Below are positions 9,007-16,869 of a DNA stretch of 64,000 bases, in pieces. Below the pieces are notes generated by a model. The model searched no databases and was not told the origin of the DNA. It saw nothing but the letters and a program-made list of their open reading frames with translations. The stretch is taken from contig JAEWYO010000052.1 in NCBI GenBank assembly GCA_023395595.1, positions 16,881-80,880 of the forward strand. The letters are read 5' to 3'. The first letter of the stretch is position 1. Every line of letters begins with the position of its first letter. The position numbers and the translations under genes were made by a program. Source of the stretch: Bacillota bacterium. GTDB taxonomy: Bacteria; Bacillota; Clostridia; Christensenellales; CAG-138.

Positions 9007-10995
9007 TTAAAACAGCGTAACAGCGTTTTCTTCGCGTGATGTTTCGCCGATCAGTGCGAGAAATTCGTTTTCCGTAAGCAAGGGAATGCCAAGCTCTCGT
9101 GCTTTGTCGAGCTTGCTGCCCGCGCTCTCGCCGTAGAGCACATAGTCTGTCTTCTTGCTGACGCTGCCAGCCGCCTTTGCGCCGTTTTGCTCGATGAGCG
9201 CTTCGGCTTCTCTGCGCCCAAGCGTCGGGAGCGTGCCGGTGACGACGATAGTTTTACCCGCGATTGGGGAAGTTGTGTTTGCCGCCTGTTCGCTCTGCGG
9301 CGCAACGCCGTAGGCAAGGAGCTGGTCAATTTGCGCGGAGATGTTTATATCGCCGAAAAATGAGAGAATACTCTGAGCGACAATGCCGCCAACATCGGGA
9401 ATCGCGAGGAGTTCTTCCTGCGTAGCGTTTCGAACCGCTTCCAACGTGCCAAACCGTTTTGCAAGGTCTTTTGCCGTTTTGTTGCCAACGTTCGGGATGC
9501 CGAGCGCGAATAGAAACGCGCCGAGTGGTCTCGTCTTGCTTTGCTCGATTGCGTCCAGCAGATTCTGCGCCTTCTTCTCGCCGAAGCGGTCGAGCGCGAC
9601 AAGCTGCTCCTTGCTGAGTTCATATAAAGCGGGAATGGAATCGATCCCGAGCGCTTCGATGAGCTGTCCCGCCGTCTTGTCGCTGAAGCTTTCGATGTCC
9701 ATCGCGTCGCGCGAGGCATAGTGCGCCAACCGGAGCGTGATCTGCGCGCGGCAGGAGAGGGAGTTGGTGCAAAACAGATGCGCGCCGTTTTCCTCCACGT
9801 GCGCGCCGCAAACGGGGCAGCGCGTGGGCTTTTGAATCTCCTGCGTCGCCGTGTCGTCCGGCACCGCGCCAAGTATCTCCGGAATCACGTCGTTGCTCCT
9901 GCGGATGAACACCCGAGAGCCGAGCTTAACGCGCTTTCGCTGGATGTCGTCATAATTGTTCAGCGTTGCGCGCTGAATCGTGGCTCCCGCGAGCTCCACG
10001 GGGCTCAAGTGCGCCAGCGGCGTGAGTTTGCCCGTTCTGCCGACTTCCCAGGTGACTTCCTCCACGATAGAAGTCGTCTCCTCGGCGGCGAATTTGTATG
10101 CCATCGCCCAGCGGGGGAATTTTTCCGTTGCGCCGAGCTGCTCGCGCAGGGCAAAATCGGTAACTTTGATGACCATGCCGTCGATTAAAAAATCCAGCGT
10201 GCCGCGCGTTTGCTCCGCGCGGTCGATCTCGCGCTTGAGGTCTTCCGCCGTGTGGCAATAACGGATAAACGGGCTGACAGGGAAGCCGTTCTCGGCAAGA
10301 AACGCGAGCATCTCGCGCTGATTGTTCAGTTCTTTCCCCTCAATATAGCCGACATTGTAGCAGAAGATGTCGAGCTTTCTGGTTGCGGTGACTTTCGGGT
10401 CAAGGTTTCTGAGTGCGCCCGCCGCTGCGTTTCGCGCGTTCTTCAGTGGTTCGTCGCTGTTTCGATTCAGCTCGTCCAGCACGGAGAGACGCATGATGCA
10501 TTCGCCTTGCACCTCCATCTTACCCTTGAACGGAATCGTACGCGGGATGTTGCGAATGGTGAGCAGCTGCTCAAACACGCCGTCTCCGGTGATGCCGTTG
10601 CCGCGCGTTGCGCCCTGCACAAATCGTCCGTTGTCGTAGGTCAGGCAGACGGTCAGCCCGTCGAACTTGTATTCCAGCGCGAATTCAACTTGCTTTCCTT
10701 CGGCGGCTTTGATCGCGCGGTTTGCCCAGTCGGATAAAGCTTCCTCTGTGCGCACTTTGTCGAGGCTGTATAGCCTTCGAATATGCGTATGCGGCAAAAA
10801 ACTAGTATTAATTATCTCAGATCCAACTTTGAATGTTGGTGACCCTTCTAAAACCAAGTTGTTTTTAATTTCAAGGTCACGTAGTTCATCCATAAGCGTA
10901 TCGAACTCATAGTCCGAAATTAATGGACTTCCACTACTATAATAGATTTCGTTGCAGCGATTTAAAAACGCAGTTAATTCTTCCTGACGGGTCAT
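9007..10995 (-). CDS. ligA: NAD-dependent DNA ligase
   Basis: Seals nicks during replication and repair using NAD+. The 662-residue protein carries the adenylation domain with the nucleotide-attachment lysine in EYKFDGL, an OB fold, a four-cysteine zinc finger (CPVCGAHVEENGAHLFC and following), helix-hairpin-helix repeats and a C-terminal BRCT domain. The start at 10995 (MTRQEEL) is set by GGAGGCGG five bases upstream. The first ~70 codons (about 10785-10980) are much more AT-rich than the rest of the gene. It follows pcrA by 26 bp, the common pcrA-ligA arrangement of Firmicutes. Confidence 0.97.
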   Translation of the reverse strand: MTRQEELTAFLNRCNEIYYSSGSPLISDYEFDTLMDELRDLEIKNNLVLEGSPTFKVGSEIINTSFLPHTHIRRLYSLDKVRTEEALSDWANRAIKAAEGKQVEFALEYKFDGLTVCLTYDNGRFVQGATRGNGITGDGVFEQLLTIRNIPRTIPFKGKMEVQGECIMRLSVLDELNRNSDEPLKNARNAAAGALRNLDPKVTATRKLDIFCYNVGYIEGKELNNQREMLAFLAENGFPVSPFIRYCHTAEDLKREIDRAEQTRGTLDFLIDGMVIKVTDFALREQLGATEKFPRWAMAYKFAAEETTSIVEEVTWEVGRTGKLTPLAHLSPVELAGATIQRATLNNYDDIQRKRVKLGSRVFIRRSNDVIPEILGAVPDDTATQEIQKPTRCPVCGAHVEENGAHLFCTNSLSCRAQITLRLAHYASRDAMDIESFSDKTAGQLIEALGIDSIPALYELSKEQLVALDRFGEKKAQNLLDAIEQSKTRPLGAFLFALGIPNVGNKTAKDLAKRFGTLEAVRNATQEELLAIPDVGGIVAQSILSFFGDINISAQIDQLLAYGVAPQSEQAANTTSPIAGKTIVVTGTLPTLGRREAEALIEQNGAKAAGSVSKKTDYVLYGESAGSKLDKARELGIPLLTENEFLALIGETSREENAVTLF

Positions 10996-11021
10996 ACAAT
11001 CCGCCTCCATGTAATAGTCGG

Positions 11022-13253
11022 TCAGTTATTCAACACTTCAATCGGCGCAAACGCCGCGGCAAACTTCTTGTTCGTTCCGCTGTCAAACGCGATTTCTACA
11101 ATCGAGGACGCGCTGGCTCCGTTGACTGCGAGGACCGTACCTTCGCCGAATGCCTTGTGTCGCACGCGCTGTCCGGGAGTATAGACGACATCGTGCTCCG
11201 GTAACTTCGTTTCCATTTTTGTTTGCTCGCGTTGGATCGCACTCTGTGCGCCGCTGCTCTTGAGCGAATGAACGGAGATGCCGAATGCCTGCTGTGGCGG
11301 CGCGCTATTGAGCTGCGTCGGCTTCGGCGCGGGCTTTGCCTCGGCGGGAAGCGCCGCCTCCAGTTCGGTTAAAAAACGAGACGGCATCGCGGGTGTAATC
11401 TTGCCGTAGAGCATGCGCTGCTTGGCGGAGGATAGGTAGAGCTTTTGCCGTGCGCGCGTGATGCCAACATAGCAGAGCCTGCGCTCTTCCTCCAGTTTCT
11501 CCGGCTCGTAGATGCTCTGCATGGAGGGGAACAGCCCGTCCTCCAGCCCGCAGAGGAAGACGACGGGGAATTCCAAGCCCTTTGCGCTGTGCAGCGTCAT
11601 CATCGAAACGCGGCCATTCTCTTCGTCCACTGCGTCCGTTGCGGAAAACAGAGCAACGTTTTCGAGGAATGCGGAGAGCACATCCATCTTTGTCTCGTCC
11701 ATCGATTCGGTAAATTCACGAATATAGCCCACAAATTCCTTCACAATGTCTGCGCGCGCTTCGTAGTTCTCTTTGCGATCCGCCTGCAAATAGGCATCGT
11801 AGCCGATGACTTGCAGGAGGTATTCCACCACGTCGGGGAACGACTTGACCCCGAACTGCATATAGACATCCGAAAGAAGTTCCGCAAACGCGGTGAATTT
11901 TTCCCGTGCGGCTTTGGCGAGATCGCCATCTTTGAGCTGCATGATTGCGTGCAGCAGCGGCTGTGTGCGCGCGCTGGCGAAGGCTTGCAGCGCGTCAACA
12001 GAGCTATCGCCGATGCCACGGCGGGGGATATTGATCACGCGCAAGAAGGCAACGTCGTCCGCGGAGTTTTGCAGAAGCCGCAGATACGCCACGATGTCCT
12101 TAACCTCCGCGCGCTGGAAGAACGAAAGCCCGCCATAGACACGATAAGGAATATCGTAGCTTTGCAGATACATTTCAATTACGCGGCTCTGCGCATGCGT
12201 GCGGTAGAGAATCGCGTAGTCGTTATAGTTTCGATCTCCATAGCGCGCGCCTTCGAGGATGCGGTTGGCAATGCGGTTTGCTTCGTCCCGCTCGTCCATG
12301 GCTTCGTATACGTCGATTGGTTCGCCGCCTTTGACGTTCGTCCAAAGCGCTTTTTTCTTGCGAGAACGATTGTTGGAGATGACGATATTCGCGGCGTTGA
12401 GGATGACCTCCGTCGAGCGATAGTTTTGCTCAAGCCGGATGACGGCGGCACCGGGGAAGTCTTTCTCAAACTCCAAAATATTGCGGATATCCGCGCCGCG
12501 CCAACCGTAGATGCTCTGGTCGTCATCGCCGACCACGCAGAGGTTGCGGTGCTCACTCGCGAGTTTTTTCACGATATGGTACTGAACAAGGTTGGTGTCC
12601 TGGTACTCGTCCACGAGGATGTAGCGAAATTTCTTGCGGTATTTTTCCAGTATTTCGGGGAATTGCGTAATCAAACGCATCACCATAAGCAGCAGGTCGT
12701 CAAAATCCAGCGCGTTGCACTGTTTGAGCTGCTTTTGATATGCCTGATAGGCCGCGACGACTTCCTTTGGCGCATAGCCGTCGTGGAGATATTGCAGCGC
12801 GTCGAGGCTCTGATTCTTTGCCTCGGAGATGCGGCTGCTGAGTTCCCGCGGAGTAAACACCTTTTCGTTGAGGTTCAGGTCGCGAATGATCTTTTTAAGC
12901 AGAGACTGCTGATCCGCGTCGTCATAGATCACAAACGTGCGCTCGTAACCAAGTGCCTCAATTTCACTGCGCAAAATCCTTGCGCAGCACGCGTGGAATG
13001 TCATCACCCACATGTCGTTCACGCCGGAGCCAACCAGAGCACCGACGCGTTCGCGCATTTCACCCGCGGCTTTGTTGGTAAACGTCAGCGCGAGAATATT
13101 CCAGGGAGCAACGCCCTTTTCTTGAATGAGATATGCGATTCGGTGCGTGAGAACACGCGTTTTTCCGCTGCCTGCGCCCGCGAGAACGAGAAGCGGGCCT
13201 TCGGTCGTTTCTACGGCTTCGCGTTGATGATCGTTGAGAATCGAAAGATCCAT
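11022..13253 (-). CDS. pcrA: ATP-dependent DNA helicase PcrA/UvrD
   Basis: A superfamily 1A 3'-5' helicase for repair, replication conflict resolution and plasmid rolling-circle replication. The 743-residue length is typical. Motifs include Walker A GAGSGKTR near the N-terminus, DEYQDTN (motif II), GDDDQSIYGWRGAD (motif III) and VFLCGLEDGLFP further on, plus the PcrA-type C-terminal Tudor-like segment with the sequence GQRVRHKAFGEGTV. The start at 13253 has GGGGGACT upstream. It is the first gene of pcrA-ligA-AIR-like, diverging from rdgB across a 148-bp gap with back-to-back promoters. Confidence 0.97.
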   Translation of the reverse strand: MDLSILNDHQREAVETTEGPLLVLAGAGSGKTRVLTHRIAYLIQEKGVAPWNILALTFTNKAAGEMRERVGALVGSGVNDMWVMTFHACCARILRSEIEALGYERTFVIYDDADQQSLLKKIIRDLNLNEKVFTPRELSSRISEAKNQSLDALQYLHDGYAPKEVVAAYQAYQKQLKQCNALDFDDLLLMVMRLITQFPEILEKYRKKFRYILVDEYQDTNLVQYHIVKKLASEHRNLCVVGDDDQSIYGWRGADIRNILEFEKDFPGAAVIRLEQNYRSTEVILNAANIVISNNRSRKKKALWTNVKGGEPIDVYEAMDERDEANRIANRILEGARYGDRNYNDYAILYRTHAQSRVIEMYLQSYDIPYRVYGGLSFFQRAEVKDIVAYLRLLQNSADDVAFLRVINIPRRGIGDSSVDALQAFASARTQPLLHAIMQLKDGDLAKAAREKFTAFAELLSDVYMQFGVKSFPDVVEYLLQVIGYDAYLQADRKENYEARADIVKEFVGYIREFTESMDETKMDVLSAFLENVALFSATDAVDEENGRVSMMTLHSAKGLEFPVVFLCGLEDGLFPSMQSIYEPEKLEEERRLCYVGITRARQKLYLSSAKQRMLYGKITPAMPSRFLTELEAALPAEAKPAPKPTQLNSAPPQQAFGISVHSLKSSGAQSAIQREQTKMETKLPEHDVVYTPGQRVRHKAFGEGTVLAVNGASASSIVEIAFDSGTNKKFAAAFAPIEVLNN

Positions 13254-13280
13254 GTTAGTCCCCCTGAAACAAATCAAGTT

Positions 13281-13309
13281 ATTATACCATAGCGTTTGGC
13301 AGGCTAAAA
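13281..13309 (-). promoter_or_regulatory. pcrA: pcrA promoter, extended -10
   Basis: Minus-strand TATAAT (13281-13286) is preceded by TGG, forming an extended -10. The -35 (TTTTAG, 13304-13309, 17-base spacer) is weak. It lies 28 bp upstream of the pcrA start and diverges from the rdgB promoter. Confidence 0.6.
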
Positions 13310-13365
13310 CCCGTTGCGACGAAAATCAACAAAAAATCGTACAAACGTTTGTATTTTTGTTTCGC

Positions 13366-13395
13366 TTTACGAAACGGACGATTCTCTGCTATAAT
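13366..13395 (+). promoter_or_regulatory. rdgB: rdgB promoter placing the start site at the ATG
   Basis: TTTACG (13366-13371) and TATAAT (13390-13395) are separated by 18 bases. The rdgB ATG begins only six bases past the -10, so transcription would start at or next to the A of the ATG. There is no Shine-Dalgarno sequence. The arrangement predicts a leaderless mRNA. Confidence 0.6.
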
Positions 13396-13401
13396 CTGCC
13401 C

Positions 13402-13998
13402 ATGAAATTGATTATTGCATCCAACAATGCGCACAAGATGCGCGAAATTTCCGAAATCCTTGGCACAGAATTTCCGGACATGATGACGCTCAAACAGGCA
13501 GGGCTGGAGATTGATGTGGTTGAGGACGGCGACACCTTTGCGGCAAACGCGATCAAGAAAGCGGAAGAAATTCGCCTTGCCTCCGGTTTTCCCGCCGCAC
13601 TTGCGGACGACAGCGGGTTGATCGTGGACGCGCTTGGCGGCGCGCCGGGTGTTTACAGCGCGCGTTATGCGGGAGATGGACACGACGACGCGGCAAACAA
13701 CGCAAAGCTGATGCGCGATATGGCGGGTGTTCCGGCCGAACAACGCACCTGCCGGTTTGCTTCCGCCGTTGCTCTTGCGCGCGAGGGAAGAAAGACCATC
13801 TGCGTGATGGGATATGCGGAAGGGCTTCTTTTGACCGAGGCAAGCGGCGCAAACGGGTTCGGCTATGATCCATATTTCTTTTTTCCGCCGATGGGCAAAT
13901 CTTTTGCCGAACTCAGCGCGGACGAGAAGAATTCCGTTAGCCACAGGAAGCACGCGCTGGAAGCGCTGCTGGACGAACTGAGGCAGGAGAAAGAATGA
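13402..13998 (+). CDS. rdgB: XTP/dITP pyrophosphatase (RdgB/HAM1)
   Basis: Hydrolyses non-canonical purine triphosphates (XTP, dITP, ITP) to monophosphates and keeps them out of DNA and RNA. The 198-residue protein shows the N-terminal SNNAHKMREI nucleotide-binding motif, LADDSGLIVDALGGAPGVYS and the C-terminal SHRKHAL substrate-recognition motif, all family hallmarks. I start it at 13402 because the protein aligns from MKLIIASNN; the upstream open frame to 13234 crosses the promoter. Translation initiation looks leaderless. The next gene overlaps it by four bases (ATGA). Confidence 0.96.
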   Translation: MKLIIASNNAHKMREISEILGTEFPDMMTLKQAGLEIDVVEDGDTFAANAIKKAEEIRLASGFPAALADDSGLIVDALGGAPGVYSARYAGDGHDDAANNAKLMRDMAGVPAEQRTCRFASAVALAREGRKTICVMGYAEGLLLTEASGANGFGYDPYFFFPPMGKSFAELSADEKNSVSHRKHALEALLDELRQEKE

Positions 13999-14468
13999 AA
14001 CGCATCGCGGTGTTTGCGGACACGCACAACATGTTTTCCCGCCTGCCGCTGGCGCTGGAGCGGCTGGGCAAGGTGGACATGCTCTTTCACTTGGGTGATT
14101 TTGCAATCGACGCGGAGCGGATTGCCGCAGAATTGGGCGACGTGCCGTATTTTTCCGTCAAGGGTAATAATGACAGCGGAAGCATCTATCCACGCATGCG
14201 CATTGAGCGCGTTGAGGATGTCTGGATCATGCTGGTGCATGGGGATGGCTATCATACGCTTTATCAGATGAGCGACAAGGCGCGCGAGAACAAGTGCGCG
14301 GCGGTGCTTTTCGGACACACGCATGTGCCGCTGCTGCAAGCAGACGGGGAAGTGCTGATTGTCAATCCCGGCAGTATCTCGCTGCCGCGGCAAGGGAGCA
14401 AGCCTTCCTGCGCGCTGCTGGAAGTGGACGGCAAGGACATCAATGTCAAGATGCTTCCGCTTACATAA
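13995..14468 (+). CDS. YfcE/MJ0936-type metallophosphoesterase
   Basis: A 157-residue calcineurin-like phosphoesterase. The metal-binding signature is complete: DTHN near residue 9, LGDF, KGNND, HGDGY and the GHTHVP block, followed by NPGSISLPR, which is typical of the small YfcE subfamily. Members are divalent-metal phosphodiesterases with poorly defined natural substrates. It overlaps rdgB by four bases, so the two are translated together, an adjacency common in Clostridia. A hairpin terminator follows. Confidence 0.92.
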   Translation: MKRIAVFADTHNMFSRLPLALERLGKVDMLFHLGDFAIDAERIAAELGDVPYFSVKGNNDSGSIYPRMRIERVEDVWIMLVHGDGYHTLYQMSDKARENKCAAVLFGHTHVPLLQADGEVLIVNPGSISLPRQGSKPSCALLEVDGKDINVKMLPLT

Positions 14469-14530
14469 TTCTTTATCACTTTGAGAAAGCAGAATCCTTT
14501 TTCTGCTTAAACATAACCTTAGAAAAGCAA

Positions 14531-14558
14531 AAACCTCTCGCACAATAGCGGGAGGTTT
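14531..14558. terminator. Bidirectional terminator between rdgB operon and scpB
   Basis: An 11-bp stem (AAACCTCTCGC / GCGGGAGGTTT, one wobble pair) with a six-base loop, followed by TTTG-type Ts on the plus strand and flanked by an A-run on the other side. It lies between two convergent transcription units and can serve both. Confidence 0.75.
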
Positions 14559-14576
14559 GTTTATGCATCTTTTGGA

Positions 14577-15170
14577 TTATACTACGGGGATTTCTTCGGA
14601 GCTGTCTTCAATGATTTCCTGCGAGTAATGTTGAAAATTGGGCATCTCATCGACGGTGTGAATCCCGAACTGGCGGAGAAACTTGTCCGTGGTGCCAAAG
14701 AGCGTCGGGTGTCCGACCACATCTTTGCGACCAACTTCGACGATTAGGCCGAGTTTTTGCAGTTGTGTGACCGCATAGTCACAGCGCACGCCGCGCACAC
14801 GCTCCACATCCGCTCGGGTCACGGGCTGACGGTAGGCGATCACGGCGAGGGTTTCGAGGAGGGATTGAGATACGCTCTTGGTCTCGTCGGGATTCACCAG
14901 TTGCTTGACTTCTTCGATGTAGTCCCGGTTGCTGACGAGCTGCGCCGTGTCGTGGGTGACAAGCAGTTGCACACCGCGCCCTTCCAAGCGATAGGAATAT
15001 TCCATCTCGGAGAGCAGGTTGCGTGTCTTTGGCGTTGCAAGATCGAGTACACGCGCAAGCTCCGTAATCGCGACAGGATCACCTGCGACAAAGAGCATGC
15101 ATTCAATCTTGTGTCGAAGCACTTGCTCGTTTCTGTTCTCTTGTTTGGCTTCTTCGGTTCTCTCTTCCAT
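14577..15170 (-). CDS. scpB: Segregation and condensation protein B
   Basis: ScpB is the winged-helix kite subunit of the Smc-ScpAB condensin, needed for chromosome segregation. The translation has the family core: IECMLFVAGDPVAITELARVL, then SLLETLAVIAYRQPVTRADVERVRGV and VGRKDVVGHPTLFGTT. The start is uncertain. I give 15170 (MEERTEE); an ATG at 15188 and a TTG at 15191 are in frame, and all have weak ribosome binding sites. It lies 60 bp downstream of scpA, in the usual order. Confidence 0.95.
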   Translation of the reverse strand: MEERTEEAKQENRNEQVLRHKIECMLFVAGDPVAITELARVLDLATPKTRNLLSEMEYSYRLEGRGVQLLVTHDTAQLVSNRDYIEEVKQLVNPDETKSVSQSLLETLAVIAYRQPVTRADVERVRGVRCDYAVTQLQKLGLIVEVGRKDVVGHPTLFGTTDKFLRQFGIHTVDEMPNFQHYSQEIIEDSSEEIPVV

Positions 15171-15230
15171 TATACCCTCATATACCATCAATTATTCGCT
15201 CTTGATCTTGGGTTGCGATCATAGAGGAAC

Positions 15231-15995
15231 TCAATCTTCCGATTCATCCATGTATTCATAATTATCGTCGTCGAGAAGGAGCTTGTCTGCGCTGATATGA
15301 ATCGGCGCAAACGGCGCTTTTTGTTTGAGAAGGATTTCGCCGCGCGCGATCATCTCCAAGAGAGCCATAAATGTGGAGATAATTTCTGTGCGCTCCGCGT
15401 TTTCGTCAAACAACTCTTCAAACGAAACCGCGTGCTTTTCAAGCAGGACGGCGCGAATTTTCGCCGTTTGGGATCGCACGGTGTAGCGATCCGGGTTGAC
15501 GTGCTGGGAGCGAATGACCTCCGGCTCGTCCTTTTTGCGCGCCAGCATCTCAAGAAATGCGGCAAAGAGCCCGTCCATAGTTGCGCCGTCAAGCGCGACT
15601 TCCTTTGGCGGAAGCGGAATATCTTCCGGCAGGCGTGTGTGACTGTTCTTTGCGCCTTCGAAAAGGGTTTTTAGCTGTTCGCTCGCTTCCTTAAACGCCT
15701 TATAGTCTCGAAGTTGCCGAATCAGCAGCGTCTCCGGGTCTTCCTCCGCTTCGTCTTCCTTCGGCGGGCGGGGCAGGAGTTGCCTGCTTTTGATGTAGAG
15801 CAGCGTTGCCGCCATGGTTAAAAATTCGCTTGCCGTGTCCATATCCAACTCGTCCAGTTGATTCATATAGGAAAGATACTGCGCCGTGATCTCGGAGACG
15901 AAGATGTCCTTGACATCCAGTTCGGCTTCTTCGATCAGGTGCAGCAGCAAGTCGAGCGGTCCTTCAAACTGTTGGAGTTGTACGGTATACGGCAT
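15231..15995 (-). CDS. scpA: Segregation and condensation protein A
   Basis: ScpA is the kleisin that bridges the Smc heads and binds ScpB. The 254-residue protein opens with the characteristic YTVQLQQFEGPLDLLLHLIEEAELDV, followed by DIFVSEITAQYLSYM, and ends in a winged helix that contacts the Smc head. The second ATG (15995) is preferred because AAGGA lies six bases before it, whereas the first ATG abuts that sequence. It sits 29 bp after the site-2 protease gene, a Firmicutes-typical S2P-scpA-scpB unit. Confidence 0.96.
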   Translation of the reverse strand: MPYTVQLQQFEGPLDLLLHLIEEAELDVKDIFVSEITAQYLSYMNQLDELDMDTASEFLTMAATLLYIKSRQLLPRPPKEDEAEEDPETLLIRQLRDYKAFKEASEQLKTLFEGAKNSHTRLPEDIPLPPKEVALDGATMDGLFAAFLEMLARKKDEPEVIRSQHVNPDRYTVRSQTAKIRAVLLEKHAVSFEELFDENAERTEIISTFMALLEMIARGEILLKQKAPFAPIHISADKLLLDDDNYEYMDESED

Positions 15996-16023
15996 TTGCA
16001 TTCCTTGCAGGTTTTTGTTATTT

Positions 16024-16677
16024 TTACAGCAGATTGATCAGCCAGACGGCGACGGAGAAGAAGCCGCTGGAGATGCCGGAGATCAAGTATCCGAGAATAA
16101 AGGACGTCGCGCCGGAGATGATGAGCCCCAGCAGGATGATCTGGCCATACTGTCGCAGAAACATGAACACGCGCGGAATCTTATGCATCAGCAGGCTCTC
16201 CGCAACATGGGAACCATCGAGAGGATAGATCGGGATCAGGTTGAAGACCGCCAGTGTCAGGTTAATCGTGATGATCGACCCAATAATGCTCATGAACGCT
16301 TCGTTTGTCGCAAGACCCCACTTGAGAATGCCCGCAACGTAGACAAATGAGAACAAAAACGCAACGACAAGGTTGGTCACGATTCCCGCGAGGGAAACAA
16401 TGATATCATCCCGTCGATAGTTCTTGAAGTTGCGCGGTGTGACCGGCACAGGCTTTGCCCAGCCGAAGCCGACCAGCAGAAGCATCGCAAATCCGATGGG
16501 GTCAATGTGCGCAAGCGGGTTAAGGGTCATACGCCCGAGGTTCTTCGCCGTCGGGTCGCCGAGGCGATTGGCCGCATAGGCATGTGCCCATTCATGGACG
16601 GTCAAACCGATGAGGATCGCTGGCAGCACATAAAGAAACTGCAACGGGTTTTGAAAAAGTTGAGCGAGACGTGACAA
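16024..16677 (-). CDS. Site-2 protease family zinc metalloprotease (YwhC-like)
   Basis: A 217-residue intramembrane protease of the M50 family. HEWAH (28-32) supplies two zinc ligands and the catalytic glutamate; the third ligand lies in NLIPIYPLDGSHV (about residue 173). Five or so hydrophobic helices are evident. It lacks the PDZ domain of RseP-type enzymes, and its substrate is unknown. The start codon is TTG at 16677, with GGGAG nine bases upstream. The gene leads the scpA-scpB operon. Confidence 0.92.
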   Translation of the reverse strand: MSRLAQLFQNPLQFLYVLPAILIGLTVHEWAHAYAANRLGDPTAKNLGRMTLNPLAHIDPIGFAMLLLVGFGWAKPVPVTPRNFKNYRRDDIIVSLAGIVTNLVVAFLFSFVYVAGILKWGLATNEAFMSIIGSIITINLTLAVFNLIPIYPLDGSHVAESLLMHKIPRVFMFLRQYGQIILLGLIISGATSFILGYLISGISSGFFSVAVWLINLL

Positions 16678-16763
16678 AATCGCGTTCTCCCTTCCTGATA
16701 TTTCTTAAAAATGTAACGTTCGTGATGCGATGTTTTATGAATCACAACGAAATCGTTGCCACA

Positions 16764-16792
16764 ATTATACGCGAACGGGCAAGCGAACGCAA
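16764..16792 (-). promoter_or_regulatory. Promoter of S2P-scpA-scpB
   Basis: Minus-strand TTGCGT (16787-16792) and TATAAT (16764-16769) with a 17-base spacer. The start of transcription would fall about 80 bp upstream of the protease TTG. I see nothing else in the 192-bp gap to rqcH. Confidence 0.65.
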
Positions 16793-16869
16793 TCAACCGA
16801 AACTGCACCGACGGATTTTCCACAGACTGTTCACAAAGAAACACCGTCAAACATGATGCTGCCGCAATT

